From: Okapia johnstoni
Taxonomy: Eukaryota; Chordata; Mammalia; Artiodactyla; Giraffidae
DNA: 64,000 nt
NCBI GenBank assembly: GCA_024291935.2
Contig: JAGTYA010000025.1
Location: forward strand, 10,313,501-10,377,500
Reading direction: 5' to 3'
Numbering within the stretch: position 1 is the stretch's first letter; each line of letters begins with the position of its first letter. The notes under the pieces are model-generated. The model had not been told where the DNA came from. It searched no databases and was given only the letters and a program-made list of their open reading frames with translations. This document shows positions 22,905-33,270 of the stretch, piece after piece. The position numbers were made by a program, and so were the translations under genes.

Positions 22905-23390
22905 CTGAAAATAGTGTTTGCACACCGATGTTCACAGCAGCATTATTCACAGTAGCCAAAAGGGAAAAATAACCCAGGCGTCCATCAACAGACAGACGGA
23001 TCAACATTATATGGTTCCCTACACACAATGGAATATTATCCAGCCGTAAAAGGGAAGTTCTGACACTTGTGGACAACACAGATGAACCTGGAGGACACTG
23101 CTCAGAGAAACAAGTCAGACACAAGGAATGAGGACTGTGCGACCCACTTACGTGCGGTCCTTAGAGAAGTCAGCTTCACAGAGACGGAAAGCAAGGTGGT
23201 GGGTGCAGGGGTGGGAGGGGCGAGTGTCTAATGGGGAAGAGGGTCGGCTTGGGAAGATTAAAGGTTTTGGAGATGATGGTGGGGATGGTCACACAACAGT
23301 GCGAATGGACTTACTGCCACTGAGGTGTCCATTCAAAAATGGCTCAGAGGGTCAGTTTTATATGTATCTTCTACAGTCAAAAGTAATAAA
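22905..23390 (+). repeat. L1 LINE fragment (ORF2 end and 3' UTR)
   Basis: GTTCACAGCAGCATTATTCA, CACAATGGAATATTATCCAG and GATGAACCTGGAGGACACTG follow L1 order. It directly abuts a BovB tail. Confidence 0.85.
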
Positions 23391-23659
23391 ACATGTGCGC
23401 TCTGGAGCCAAAAGTGAACAGTCAAGGAGCAGAGAGAGCAGAGGAAAAGAAGTGCTGTGCTAATGACCCAACAGGAAGCCGGGGCCGCCCCCCGAGACCT
23501 CCCCGTTGTAGTAAGCTTCCTGGCAGCCAAGGCTAAAAGGGAAACCGGAGGACGACCCGGTGCTCCTTGTCTGATAAGAGGAAGTCATCTAATTCTCTGG
23601 GAAAAATAAACGTGCTCTTGGCACAAAAAGTCAGGAGGTATTTTAGCTGTTGATCAGGT

Positions 23660-23800
23660 TCGTATTCACTTTTACTTCCTCAGCACCGACAGAATGCCCA
23701 GCACTGGCCTGAGAACTTCCAGCGTGTTGATTTTATTTAACCATGCTCGGCAGATAAGGAAACGCGGGCCCACATAGGCCCTCAGTGACACCAACAGTAA
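23660..23800 (-). repeat. MIR SINE fragment
   Basis: The order AGAATGCCCAGCACTGGCCT, TTTATTTAACCATGCTCG and CAGATAAGGAAACGC is reversed MIR. Confidence 0.55.
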
Positions 23801-23999
23801 AAGGTGGTTCAGATATCAGAAGGCAGATCCGCCTGGCCAGGGAGCACAGCCTGGGTCCTCCACTTTGCAGACATTCACTGCCCACCTGCTACCTGCCAGC
23901 CCCCACGACAGGTACTGGGACGTGGCCACGAACAAGACCCCCCGGCGGCCCTCCTCTCATGTGGCCAGCATCCTGGTGGATGGAAGAGACAAATAACAT

Positions 24000-24240
24000 G
24001 TAAGAAAGGAACAAGGAGGTTGTGAGGGATGACCCTGGCAAGACGGGGCCGCACGGGCCTCACCAAGAAGGCGACACTTGGGCTGAGAGCCTCCTGGCAC
24101 AAGTGCAGCGGCCATGCTAAGATGTGAGAGAAGCAAGCCAGGGGGTGGTAACAGCGCGTGCAAAGGCCCTGTGGCAGGAATCACCCCATCCCATGGCCGG
24201 CACGCAGGGAAACAAAGAAGGGAGGGAGAGGAGGTGACGG
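24000..24240 (+). repeat. Ancient interspersed repeat, family not assigned
   Basis: GAAGGCGACACTTGGGCTGA and GTGCAAAGGCCCTGTGGCAG belong to the same old repeat family as 18,600-19,260. Confidence 0.45.
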
Positions 24241-26013
24241 GAACAGCGAGACGGAAAAGAGGTGGGGGTGTGAAAATTAAGTAAGGAGAGAGGGTCGGAA
24301 GAGGAGACCAGTCAGTCACCCATGCCCAGGGCCCCAGGCAACATGGCAAAGTGTCTTGGTGGACACTGTTCCAACAGGGTGACGGGAGGCATCACCGGGT
24401 CGCAACACGCTAGGAAGTCGTCAGGAAGCTGGAGGAAGATTCCAGCCACAGGAAGCAGGGAGCCAGGTCAAACTTTGTCATCATCAAGGAGGGAGAGCAA
24501 GCCTACGGGGCAGGGCTAGACAGCCACGCCCAGTGAGGCTGGCGGGTACCTGGGTGCTGTGGGGGCGGGTGGGATGGGCGAAGGGCCATGAAAGGAAGGG
24601 TGTCCTCTGGGGTCAGAGGCGGCGGTGGTCACAGGAGTGTTTATTCACTTGTATGCTGACGTTCGTGGACTTTTTGGTACGTTTTGGTATGAGTGTTTTT
24701 TCATAAGAGAAGAGACTTTTTAAAGAAAAGAGCCTATCATGATAGTCCAGAAGTAGGACACAGAGAGCTGTTGGCAGGAGAAATGGATAGGAGTGGACAG
24801 ATAGGAAAAATAATCACAAATCACCCAGAGAAAAGTGATTAGGCCTGGCTTCCATCTTTAAAGGCCGATATTCCTTCACTTCCTCATGGAAAGACATCTC
24901 ATCTGCAAAAAGACAAGTCTGGCCAGCGGAGAGTGGGCAAGGCTGAGGGCACAGGGGACTAGCCTGAGACTCCCAAGGAGGAGGGGTACTAGAGGAAGAA
25001 TCCAGGGGACCCCGGGTCTTGGGCCAACCCGGGGTGCAAAGAGCTGACAGCAGTGGGGCCCAGGTGGAAGGCCCAGAGGGTGCTGGGACCTGTGTGCTCA
25101 CACTCCTGGCCCCTGGAAACCCTCCACGGGTGAGCTTGTGAAAACACGGGGAAGATCATCCTCCCAGTTTAACAGCCAGACTTTTCCCCCCACCCTTCCC
25201 TCTCTTTGCTTACAAAGAAAAAAAAGGAAGTAAAATGATTAAAATCTCCTTAAATCCGGAGTGAGAGTTGAGTCTTCATATATAATCGCGAATCTCATTA
25301 TCAACATAAGCAGGTGAAAAATTACAAAGATGAACACCCGTGACTTACAATCAACCTTCGAGAAAAGAAAATGCTGCTTTTGGCACAGGACGGAGCTGAT
25401 ATTTTCCTTCCTCAGGAGTCATGACTCTGGAGAGAGGAAAGACACACTGGGCGGAGCAGTGAGAAATGGCCCTGCCCGCGGCCAAGGCTGAGCTCATCAC
25501 CCTCCCCACCTGCATCCCCACGCCCTCCACCCAGCCCCAGGCAGACAGACAGGCATCCAGCTTGTCCGTGGTCCTTCCGCCAGGGACTTCTCGCCCACCT
25601 GCCTCCCAGTTGCTAGAAATTCTGATGGTTCTCTATCACCCCCAACCTCTTGGTTAATCCACCCGTCTCCACCACAAAAGGAAAATGTGAGCAGAGCTGA
25701 GCACTGGACATGGGACGGTTTCTCACTACCCACTGTACACTCACCCTCTGTCCAAGAAGGGCCCCTGGATTTCATTCCGGGGTCCACACCACTCAACTGA
25801 CATGTCATCAGTGCTTCTCATTCCTCTCGCAACCATGCCTAAGCCAGGGATGGACACCAGGCCGACCTGAGCCCATGAGGCCCGATTCAGGTGAGACACT
25901 GGGCAAACGGCCTCTCTTGTTCCTACCGTATTAGATATGAACTGAGTTAACACTGAGGGTCCCTGAAGCCATACTATTGTCAGGTGGAGACCGTCTGAGG
26001 CTGGAGTAAACTC
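24241..26013. other. Unique intron 1 sequence with AT-rich part
   Basis: 24,640-24,840 and 25,190-25,400 are AT-rich and not recognised as any repeat. The second is a reasonable candidate for a conserved noncoding element, untested. Confidence 0.45.
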
Positions 26014-26041
26014 AAAAAAAAAAAAAAAAAAAAAAAAAAAA
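26014..26041 (+). repeat. Pure (A)28 tract
   Basis: Twenty-eight uninterrupted A residues after GAGTAAACTC. It looks like a retroposon tail, but the sequence upstream was not recognised as a SINE or a processed transcript. Confidence 0.9.
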
Positions 26042-26299
26042 GCCAAGATACAGAAAAAGAGAAACAGAGCCACAGTGACAACTGCTGAGCACCTGGATCC
26101 AGCCATACCTGAAGCTAACTGAAAAGCTAAACTCCGCAATGTCATGAACCCATCTTGCTTAAGCTTTCCGTCACCTGCAATCAAGAGTCTTAACAGATAT
26201 ATGGGCTTATATAAAAAGACTGATGCCTATTATTTTAGGGGTCTCAGAGACTCTCTGGGACTCATGGAACCAGGGTTGAATACACCTGGCCCAAGGATA

Positions 26300-26518
26300 A
26301 AGTGAAAACTCCTAAGGTTAGCTTTCAAAGTTCTTCACCATCCAACTCCCACCTATCTTTCCTACTCCATTTTTCTCAGTTGCCCTCTACATATGTAATT
26401 CCCGCTAATTTCTAAGACTCTGCTTCCCAATCACTCATTTTGGTTCATATCATTATCCCAAACAAGGGTGCCCTCCCTCCTGGATCTCTGCACACCCAAA
26501 TCTAACCTTAAGGCCAAG
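26300..26518 (+). repeat. L2 LINE fragment
   Basis: GTGAAAACTCCTAAGGTTAG, TTCTTCACCATCCAACTCCC and CCTATCTTTCCTACTCC follow the conserved L2 3' segment. Confidence 0.7.
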
Positions 26519-26519
26519 A

Positions 26520-26990
26520 CCAAGGGCAGGTGGATGGATGAATGGATGCGTGGATGAAGGCACAGATGAATGCGTGTATCATTAGATGGATGAGTGGGTG
26601 GGTACAAGATGGAAGGTGGATGAGAAGGTGGACTAGCAGATGGGTGACGGAACTGGCAGGTGGATGGACAGCTGATGAAGAGATGGACGGGTGTCTGACA
26701 GATGCTGGTCTGATCAGGGATGCTGGGTGAATGAATGGCAGATGGAAGACAGATGGATGTGAAGATGGATCCGTGGATGGAGGAGTAACCAGCCTGTGGA
26801 TAAATGTCTGGTGGATGGGCAGGCGGGTGGGTGGAAAGATGGGTGAGGAGATGCAGGCAGTGTGGACGGGAGGGTGGGTTAACAGTGGGGGCATCAGCAG
26901 GGACACGAAGGGCTGAAGGACCACGGGCTGACTGGGGAGGGAACGGGTCAGCAGACAAGCAGATGTGCAGATGGCGGCTGGGCCACCAGA
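26520..26990 (+). repeat. Degenerate (GATG)n/(GGAT)n simple repeat region
   Basis: TGGATGGATGAATGGATG and similar tetranucleotide blocks, interrupted by substitutions. Open frames on both strands (His/Ser/Pro-rich on minus, Trp/Gly/Met-rich on plus) come from the repeat. Confidence 0.85.
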
Positions 26991-27119
26991 CCGTGAGCAC
27001 ATGAGGGGAGTTCTCGCCCCATCAGTGCTCCTCCCAGCCTCCCTGGAAAACCCAGAACAAGGCCCGCGGCCCCGCTGCAGGCCAGCGTCTCAGGGGAGTC
27101 CTGCACTGCGGTGAACAGC

Positions 27120-27310
27120 GCGAAAAGCGCGGGGCGGGTGTCAGACTGGCTCGTGTTCACAACCCAGCGGAGCCACCTCCTGCCGTCTGACCACAGACCA
27201 GAGGCTCCAACTCTCTGAGTTTCCTTTTCCCCATCCATCCAGTGAGGAGAACACGCTACCCTCGCAGGCCGCTGTGGGATGAAATCTAAACGTAGCTGCA
27301 GAGGCCAGCC
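27120..27310 (+). repeat. MIR SINE fragment
   Basis: A decayed GGTGTCAGACTGGCTCGTGT start, CTCTCTGAGTTTCCTTTTCC core and GTGGGATGAAATCTAAACG end match forward MIR. Confidence 0.5.
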
Positions 27311-27424
27311 CAAGACCTGGTCCAGTCAGAGCTGACGATAATTCCCACTCTATTAAAAATTGTTCCAGTGCCTAGAATAAGAACGGGGCCTCCTCCTCCC
27401 GTTTTATGAGACTAGGAAAAGTCC

Positions 27425-27720
27425 TGATACCAAAAGCAGACATGGATACGACAAGAGCGAGGTACCAGCCAGCCTCACTTATGAATCGAGCTGCCAAGCC
27501 CTAAGTAAAATATCAGAAAATTGAATCCAGCAGCATATTACAGGGATAATAATACATCGTGTCCAAACAGGGTTTACCTCAGGAATGCAAGCGTCGTACA
27601 ACACTGAAAATTCAAGGCAGCTCCCTAAAAGACAAATTCTATGTGATCCTTTCAATAGATGCTACACAATAAACTTCAACATTTCATGATTAAAATCCCT
27701 GAGAGAAGTCAGTTGCTCCT
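27425..27720 (+). repeat. L1 LINE fragment (ORF2 reverse transcriptase region)
   Basis: GGTTTACCTCAGGAATGCAA, GATCCTTTCAATAGATGC and AACTTCAACATTTCATGATT correspond to the RT palm part of L1 ORF2. No open frame. Confidence 0.8.
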
Positions 27721-27860
27721 GGTACAGCGGATCATCTACTCAGTCCCTACTGGAGGGGTCCCTCCCTGCCAAGCATGGAGAATGGGTTCACCCATCAGCT
27801 CCCCACATACACATACACACAGAATAAACTGGCCTTTACAGGGAATTAATTTCTCCCCTG

Positions 27861-28075
27861 CGTGCATCTATGCTGTTATATATGACTCTATGTGACCCCA
27901 TGGACTGTAGCCCTCTGGGCTCCTCCGTCCATGGGATTCTCCAGGCAAGAATACTGGAGTGGGGTTACCATGCCCTCCTCCAGGGGATCTTCCTGACCCA
28001 GGGATCTAACCCACATCTCCTGTGTCTCCTGCATTGCAGGTGGACTCTTTAGCAACTGAGCCACCTGGGAAGCCC
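27861..28075 (-). repeat. Bov-tA SINE with near-perfect target-site duplication
   Basis: Reverse-oriented ruminant SINE: CCATGGACTGTAGCCCTCTG, AGAATACTGGAGTGGGGTTA, ending GAGCCACCTGGGAAGCCC. Flanks AATTTCTCCCCTG (27,848-27,860) and AATTTCTCTCCCCTG (28,076-28,090) form the duplication, with a 2-bp difference. Confidence 0.92.
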
Positions 28076-28375
28076 AATTTCTCTCCCCTGAAAGGGACAC
28101 AAAGGTAGGAGATCGACTCTGGGGTCCACCGCTTCTGCAGAGCCTCCCAAACCAGGCACATGCCCTTGTCAGCCCTCCTCCAGTCCCTGGACTCCAGGGG
28201 TCCATGCACACTGAGAAACCACTGGAGGTGGAGAGGGGAGTCCCCAAGCGAGGCTGGGACCCGGTTCTCTGCCTACCTCTGGGCTCATGCAGACCGTCTC
28301 CGGCTTCCTGTTTTCCTTCTTCAGAAGCAACATGTGTTTTCAAGGGAAGCTGAAAGACCCAGGGTCCTTCCATGA

Positions 28376-29640
28376 GAGATGCATGTACATTATGTGCGGG
28401 TCCGTGTGAGCAGGAGTGTTGGGGCAGGGGGGGATGACAAGTGCATTTGTGTGCATGTGAAATCTAAGTGAGTATGCATGTGGGCAGGTGTGTGCCCCAA
28501 GGCACGTTTAAGCATGTAGGAGTACGTGTGCATGAGTATGAGCCTGTGCACCCCTGCCCCACTGGGTTCCCAGCTGCACTGGTGTGAACAGGGGTGTCAA
28601 TGCCTACTGCACCCCGCATCCCGTTCGACCTCAGCTCTGCCCACATCCCCGCACTCTGGGCTCCCACGGTGCCCTGGGCAGGCTGGGTCTGCTACCACCT
28701 TCCCTCTACCCAGACGGGCCAGATGCTCATGGGGCCAAGGCAGGCAGGTTGCCTCCCCGTGCTGGGAGCTGACATCTCCCACGGATGGGCCGGAGGCGGG
28801 GACCCCGCTCTCCTGCTCAACCCTGATGCTTCTGGTGAGTGGGAGAGTGGGGATGGGTAGCCGGATTCATTTGCCCAGCCCCAGCACAGGACCGGCACAG
28901 GATATGAGATGCATCCTCAATGTGAGTGTCACCTACACTCATTCCAGAAGGGCCTTCAGCAATGGAGAAAAACTCACCTGACATCACCTGGCAAGTCACT
29001 GGCTAAGCTGGAGGTCACACCATAACCACCACCGGTGTGTGTCCACCCTTCATACAGAAGCCCCGTCTCTGGGTCCTCCTCTGAGCCTCACGGAGGCCAG
29101 GGAGGGACTCTGGGGTCGGGGGGTGGGGGACAGGCAGACAGACAGAGACACAGAGGGAAGCAGCGGCAGGAAGACAGACAAGCAGACAGACAGACAGACA
29201 GGGATGTGCAGGAGGTAAGATGAAGTGGACGGGCAGGGGGCCGGCCCAGCAGACCCGGGCTCCTGGACCACACTCTGAAGCATCAGCGTCCAGAAGGCGG
29301 CACAGCCAGGGAGGTTCTGTGACCATCTTGGGCCTCTGCCAGGCCAGCAGCCCCATTTATTTGCACGGTCCTGAAATTGAGAAACTTCTTACGGCTGTCC
29401 CCAAAGGGCCCCCAAGGCCATCAGCCAACTCTGCTGGAGCAGAGATGGGCAGCAAGTGGCATCAAGCCCTGGACCCTGGAGGTCAGGGTTCAGATGTGAG
29501 CCCAGCTCCCCCCAGGCTGTGGGCGGCTCAGAGCATGTGATCCCAGAGCAGACCCGCCCCTGTCTACTCATGAGCCCAATCACAACAGCCTCCCAGCAAC
29601 ACGGGCGGACTCCAGAGGAGATATAAAGACCGTAGCATGG
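28376..29640. other. Unique intron 1 sequence with GT- and CAGA-rich patches
   Basis: 28,380-28,560 is GT-rich; 29,130-29,200 is a (CAGA)-type tract. No exon seen. Confidence 0.5.
29130..29202 (+). repeat. (CAGA)n simple repeat, interrupted
   Basis: ACAGGCAGACAGACAGAG and, further on, CAGACAGACAGACAGACAGG with a purine interruption between. Confidence 0.88.
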
Positions 29641-29689
29641 TGCCAGGCAAACAACAGGCATTCAATAAAGGACCTGCCTCAGCTCTTCT

Positions 29690-29870
29690 CAATCTCACAG
29701 CTCCTCAGGTCTGCCCATTGCTCTGGGCCCTCTGTCAGGCACACCCTTCTGGCCTGAGAAAACTCCTATTCATCCCTAAAGACCCAGCTCAGTATGCCCT
29801 CTGCCAGGAAATCTTTCCTGGGCATTCACAGCTGCCTTTTTTGCCCTCCCTGTGCCCTGTGCATGGAGTC
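29690..29870 (+). repeat. L2 LINE fragment
   Basis: CTATTCATCCCTAAAGACCC and CTGCCAGGAAATCTTTCCTG are L2 3' region phrases. Confidence 0.6.
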
Positions 29871-30084
29871 CTGACCACTTGGAGTAAGGAAGGCTCGGCT
29901 AGAGATCAGGACCCCGCAGCCTCACCCCCAGTCTCCAACTCCCCATTTTCCAGGCCCAGGCAGGTGCACCGACGCCCTGGCCTGGTGGGGTCCTCACCCC
30001 ACCATCACCCAGCACCTCAGACCCCTCTTCTCACACTTCAGGCCATTCCTGGGCACCCAGTAACAGCAGAGCCAGGAGGTCTAT

Positions 30085-30150
30085 CCCCAGTTTGCAGATG
30101 AGGAAACTGAGGCCCTAGGAGGTGACATGGCCTGAGGCCAGCAGGGTCTG
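30085..30150 (-). repeat. MIR SINE core fragment
   Basis: CCCCAGTTTGCAGATGAGG followed by AAACTGAGGCCC is the reversed MIR core. Confidence 0.6.
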
Positions 30151-30879
30151 CTCGAAGGAAAAAGCTTCCACAGCCATAGGCGGGCATCCACTCCTGGGCA
30201 CACAGGGGCTGATGGCCCCCACCCTCTTGGCCACACAGAGGCTCTTGACGCTCCCCGCCAACTACCCCCCACCCCCGGCAGGTAGGCACACCACTTCCTC
30301 ACTGACGCTGACCCAGGAGGGGGTGCCCTGGCCACCCACATTACAGCGCACACCTCCTCCCATCGAAAAGCCAGGCTCCCCACCCTGGAGGAAGGAAATA
30401 ACCTTTCCCGAAACCAGCACTTTCTTTGCAATAATCTCCATATATGAGAAGACGGGCATTTTTGCAATGCTTCCAGATTCCAACAACCCTGAGGACAATG
30501 GTGCAAAATGACGCATGACTTGACCCCACAGGGGCCCCAGGAAGAGACCAGCCTGAAGGAAAGGAATTAGTGGTTCATGCGTGCCAAGGTACCCCATAAT
30601 CCAGGGCCAGCCTGCCCGGGGCAGGACCCGAGGTGGATAGACCTGGCCCCCGCCCAGCCCTGGTCCTCACTTGCTACGTGACTGCAGCCAGCCTCCCACC
30701 TACGCTGAGCCTGGTTCCCTGCCCTGTCACCTGCCCAGGCCTCCTGCTGGCCGGCAGACCCCCACCCCCAATTCCACCCCTGGGCTGCCAGAGGGCCCCG
30801 CCCCTCTGCTCAGAAACACCCGAGGCTGCCCACCCATCACCCTCAGAGCAGGACTTAAGGTCCTCCCTGTCTGGTCCAG

Positions 30880-31060
30880 GGCGTGAGGCCAGCCTCATGT
30901 CCCACCTCCCCTTCAATTCATCCAAGAGGAACCAGTGTTCTCCTGTCCACCCCTCAACCTTCACATTACAGATAAAGTATCACCCCCTCCAGGAAGCCCT
31001 CCCTGACCACTCCCAAACTCCCTGCTCCCAGGGAGAGGCTCCTTGCTCTCCCCTAGGACC
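30880..31060 (+). repeat. L2 LINE fragment
   Basis: TATCACCCCCTCCAGGAAGC, CCTCCCTGACCACTCCCAAA in L2 order. Confidence 0.6.
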
Positions 31061-31249
31061 GCCCTGACTGAAGCATTTCAGAACTACCTACATGGGTCCC
31101 TGGGGCTCTCAGGATGGCTACAGGAGGGACCACGGGGCGGCCCACACCAGAGGCTATCATGAGTGCTATGCGTGAAGAGGGGATTCAAGGTCCCTCATAT
31201 AAAGGAACCCCGAGTCCAGCCAGCTTCTCCCGGCTGCTCCCACACAGTC

Positions 31250-31550
31250 CCCACCCTGAGTTCCCAACCTTCCCGGAGGCAGTCTGCAACCCCACTCCCA
31301 GCAGCCAGGGGTCCCTGAAAATCCCAATCAGGTCGGCCCACTCTCATCTGATTTCTCATCACACCCAGGGTAAAACTGAAAGCCCTCCTGTATCCCCAGA
31401 TCTGACCACCCCATGCTCACAGGGGTCCTTCCTCTAGCTGCTCCAGGTTATTTGTACCTGCTGTGCCCCCTGCCCTGAACCCCACTGGCCTCCGCTGACA
31501 TCCCACCTACAGCAGCCCCACCCCCACCGCGGTCCCCAGCCAGCTTCACC
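31250..31550 (+). repeat. L2 LINE fragment
   Basis: Decayed CCAATCAGGTCGGCCCACTC, CAGGGTAAAACTGAAAGCCC and CTGTGCCCCCTGCCCTGAAC fit the L2 consensus order. Confidence 0.5.
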
Positions 31551-31679
31551 TGCTTTGCAGCCCAGGTGCACCCGGCCGGAATGGGACTTCACAGTGAGCA
31601 TCCGTCTGTCTCCCCAAGGCAGCGAGCTCTCTGGGGGGCAGAGGAGCTGGTCCTGGCACTGCTTTCTCCAAGGACAGCG

Positions 31680-31820
31680 ACCAGCACCCACTGGGTATCA
31701 CTTCCTTCCTCCTTCCAACAACCCTAAGAGATGGGTTATGACACCCTTTGACAGAGGGGGTCCTGTCCCGAAGGAAGCATGGCCTGCAAGCAGCAGAGGT
31801 GGGATCTGAGCCTCGCAGGT
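31680..31820 (-). repeat. MIR SINE fragment
   Basis: TTCCAACAACCCTAAGAGAT, ACACCCTTTGACAGAGGG and AGCAGAGGTGGGATCTGAGC match reversed MIR. Confidence 0.6.
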
Positions 31821-32219
31821 CGCCAAGGTGAGGACTTCCCTGCGCCCAGCAGGCCCCTGTGGTCTGGACCTGTCGCTAAGCTCCGGCCCGGCTGGCAGGC
31901 GGACTACGGAAGCAGGCGGAGGATGGGGCGCTAAGCTCCATGGTGCCCACCCCGGGAAGAGCCAGCAGTCAAATCTGGAGAAGGAAACACCCACAGGAAA
32001 AGGGGAAGAGAAAAGGGGGGCATTTTCTCTTTTGTCCAATTGCCAAACTTTGCAAAACGTGACTTTGCTCACATCTAATTCTAATCACAGCGGAAACCTT
32101 TGTATACTATGCCAGGAAGAAGTCAGTCTGTTCAGTAAAGCAAGGAACTTAGAAACCGTCCCTAAACACTGCACTTAAAACGCACAAATCAACACTCACC
32201 CACCAACTGCTCAGCTGCG

Positions 32220-32800
32220 TCTGACTCTAATGTAATGCTTAAACAGGGAATACAGTGGTATAGCTCACAATCCAGAAACTATAAGGCATGCAGTGGGAGT
32301 GTCACCTGATCTTACACCCTGTCCCCCACCTGCACACGCCCTCCAGGTACACCACAGGTAACCACTGCAACTCACCCCAGGGCTTCCTCCCAGCGTTTGC
32401 CTACGAGCATATGAGCAAATGCGGATTTACAGCTCTTACTTGACACAAAGTGAAGTCGCTCAGTCGTGTCCGATTCTTTGCGACCCCATGGACTGTAGCC
32501 TACCAGGCTTCTCTGTCCATGGGATTCTCCAGGCGAGAATACTGGAGTGGGTTGCCATTTCCTTCTCCGAGGGATCTTCCCGACCCAGGGATCGAACCCG
32601 AGTCTCCCGCATTGCAGGCAGATGCTTTACACTCTGAGCCACTAGGGAAGCCTACTTGACACAAGACACACTGTATTTTACACACTGTTCAGCACCTTCT
32701 CTTCTGTCAACGGATCTCGAAGATCAGAGCCTCCTTTTCACAGTTGCATAGTATTCCGTTGGAAGGTTGCACCAACACCTATTTCACTAGCATGTGTCAC
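32220..32800 (-). repeat. Old L1 LINE fragment interrupted by a Bov-tA
   Basis: Phrases TTTTACACACTGTTCAGCAC and TTGCATAGTATTCCGTTGGA lie to the right of the SINE and older flank to the left. Order fits a reversed L1. Confidence 0.6.
32449..32652 (-). repeat. Bov-tA SINE with a perfect 12-bp target-site duplication
   Basis: GAAGTCGCTCAGTCGTGTCC, TGGGATTCTCCAGGCGAGAA and GAGCCACTAGGGAAGCC in reverse orientation. TACTTGACACAA is duplicated at 32,437-32,448 and 32,653-32,664. Confidence 0.95.
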
Positions 32801-32989
32801 TCTGGATCTCAAAGGTCTCTCAATGGCCCTGTCTCCTCACCTACCCTGTAGCTTCTCAAGGGGGAGACCTGCCTTCAGGCACAGGCCCGGACAGGGCCTC
32901 CCTGCTCCTGCCAGCACCCTCGTGGTGGGGGCACACAGCCTGCAGATGGCGCCGCCAGGGAGGCTGCCTTAGAATGGCAATTAGGGCTC

Positions 32990-33270
32990 GTGGCTCCCTG
33001 GATAAACACTTCTCCGCAGCTTTCCAACTCCCTGCCCTGCCCCCTCCTCCCTCCCCTACCGGCTCCAGCCTCCTCCCTGTCAGTCCCTCACCCCTTGAAC
33101 ACACCACGCTGGAGCCCCACCAAAGGTCGTTTGCACCAGCTGCGCCCTCAGCCTGCACGCTCCCATCTCAGTTCAGAGATCCGCTTCTCAGAGGACCCTG
33201 TCCTCCCACTGGGGTTGGGCTGCCCTGTTGGCCTCAGCGCCTTTATAGCAACTACACCTGTCTGAAGTCA
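32990..33270 (+). repeat. L2 LINE fragment
   Basis: Patchy L2 3' similarity (TTTCCAACTCCCTGCCCTGC, CAGAGGACCCTGTCCTCCCA). Confidence 0.4.

Noticed and set aside
26431..27002. His/Ser/Pro-rich minus-strand open frames
   Set aside because: Produced by the degenerate GATG tetranucleotide tract.
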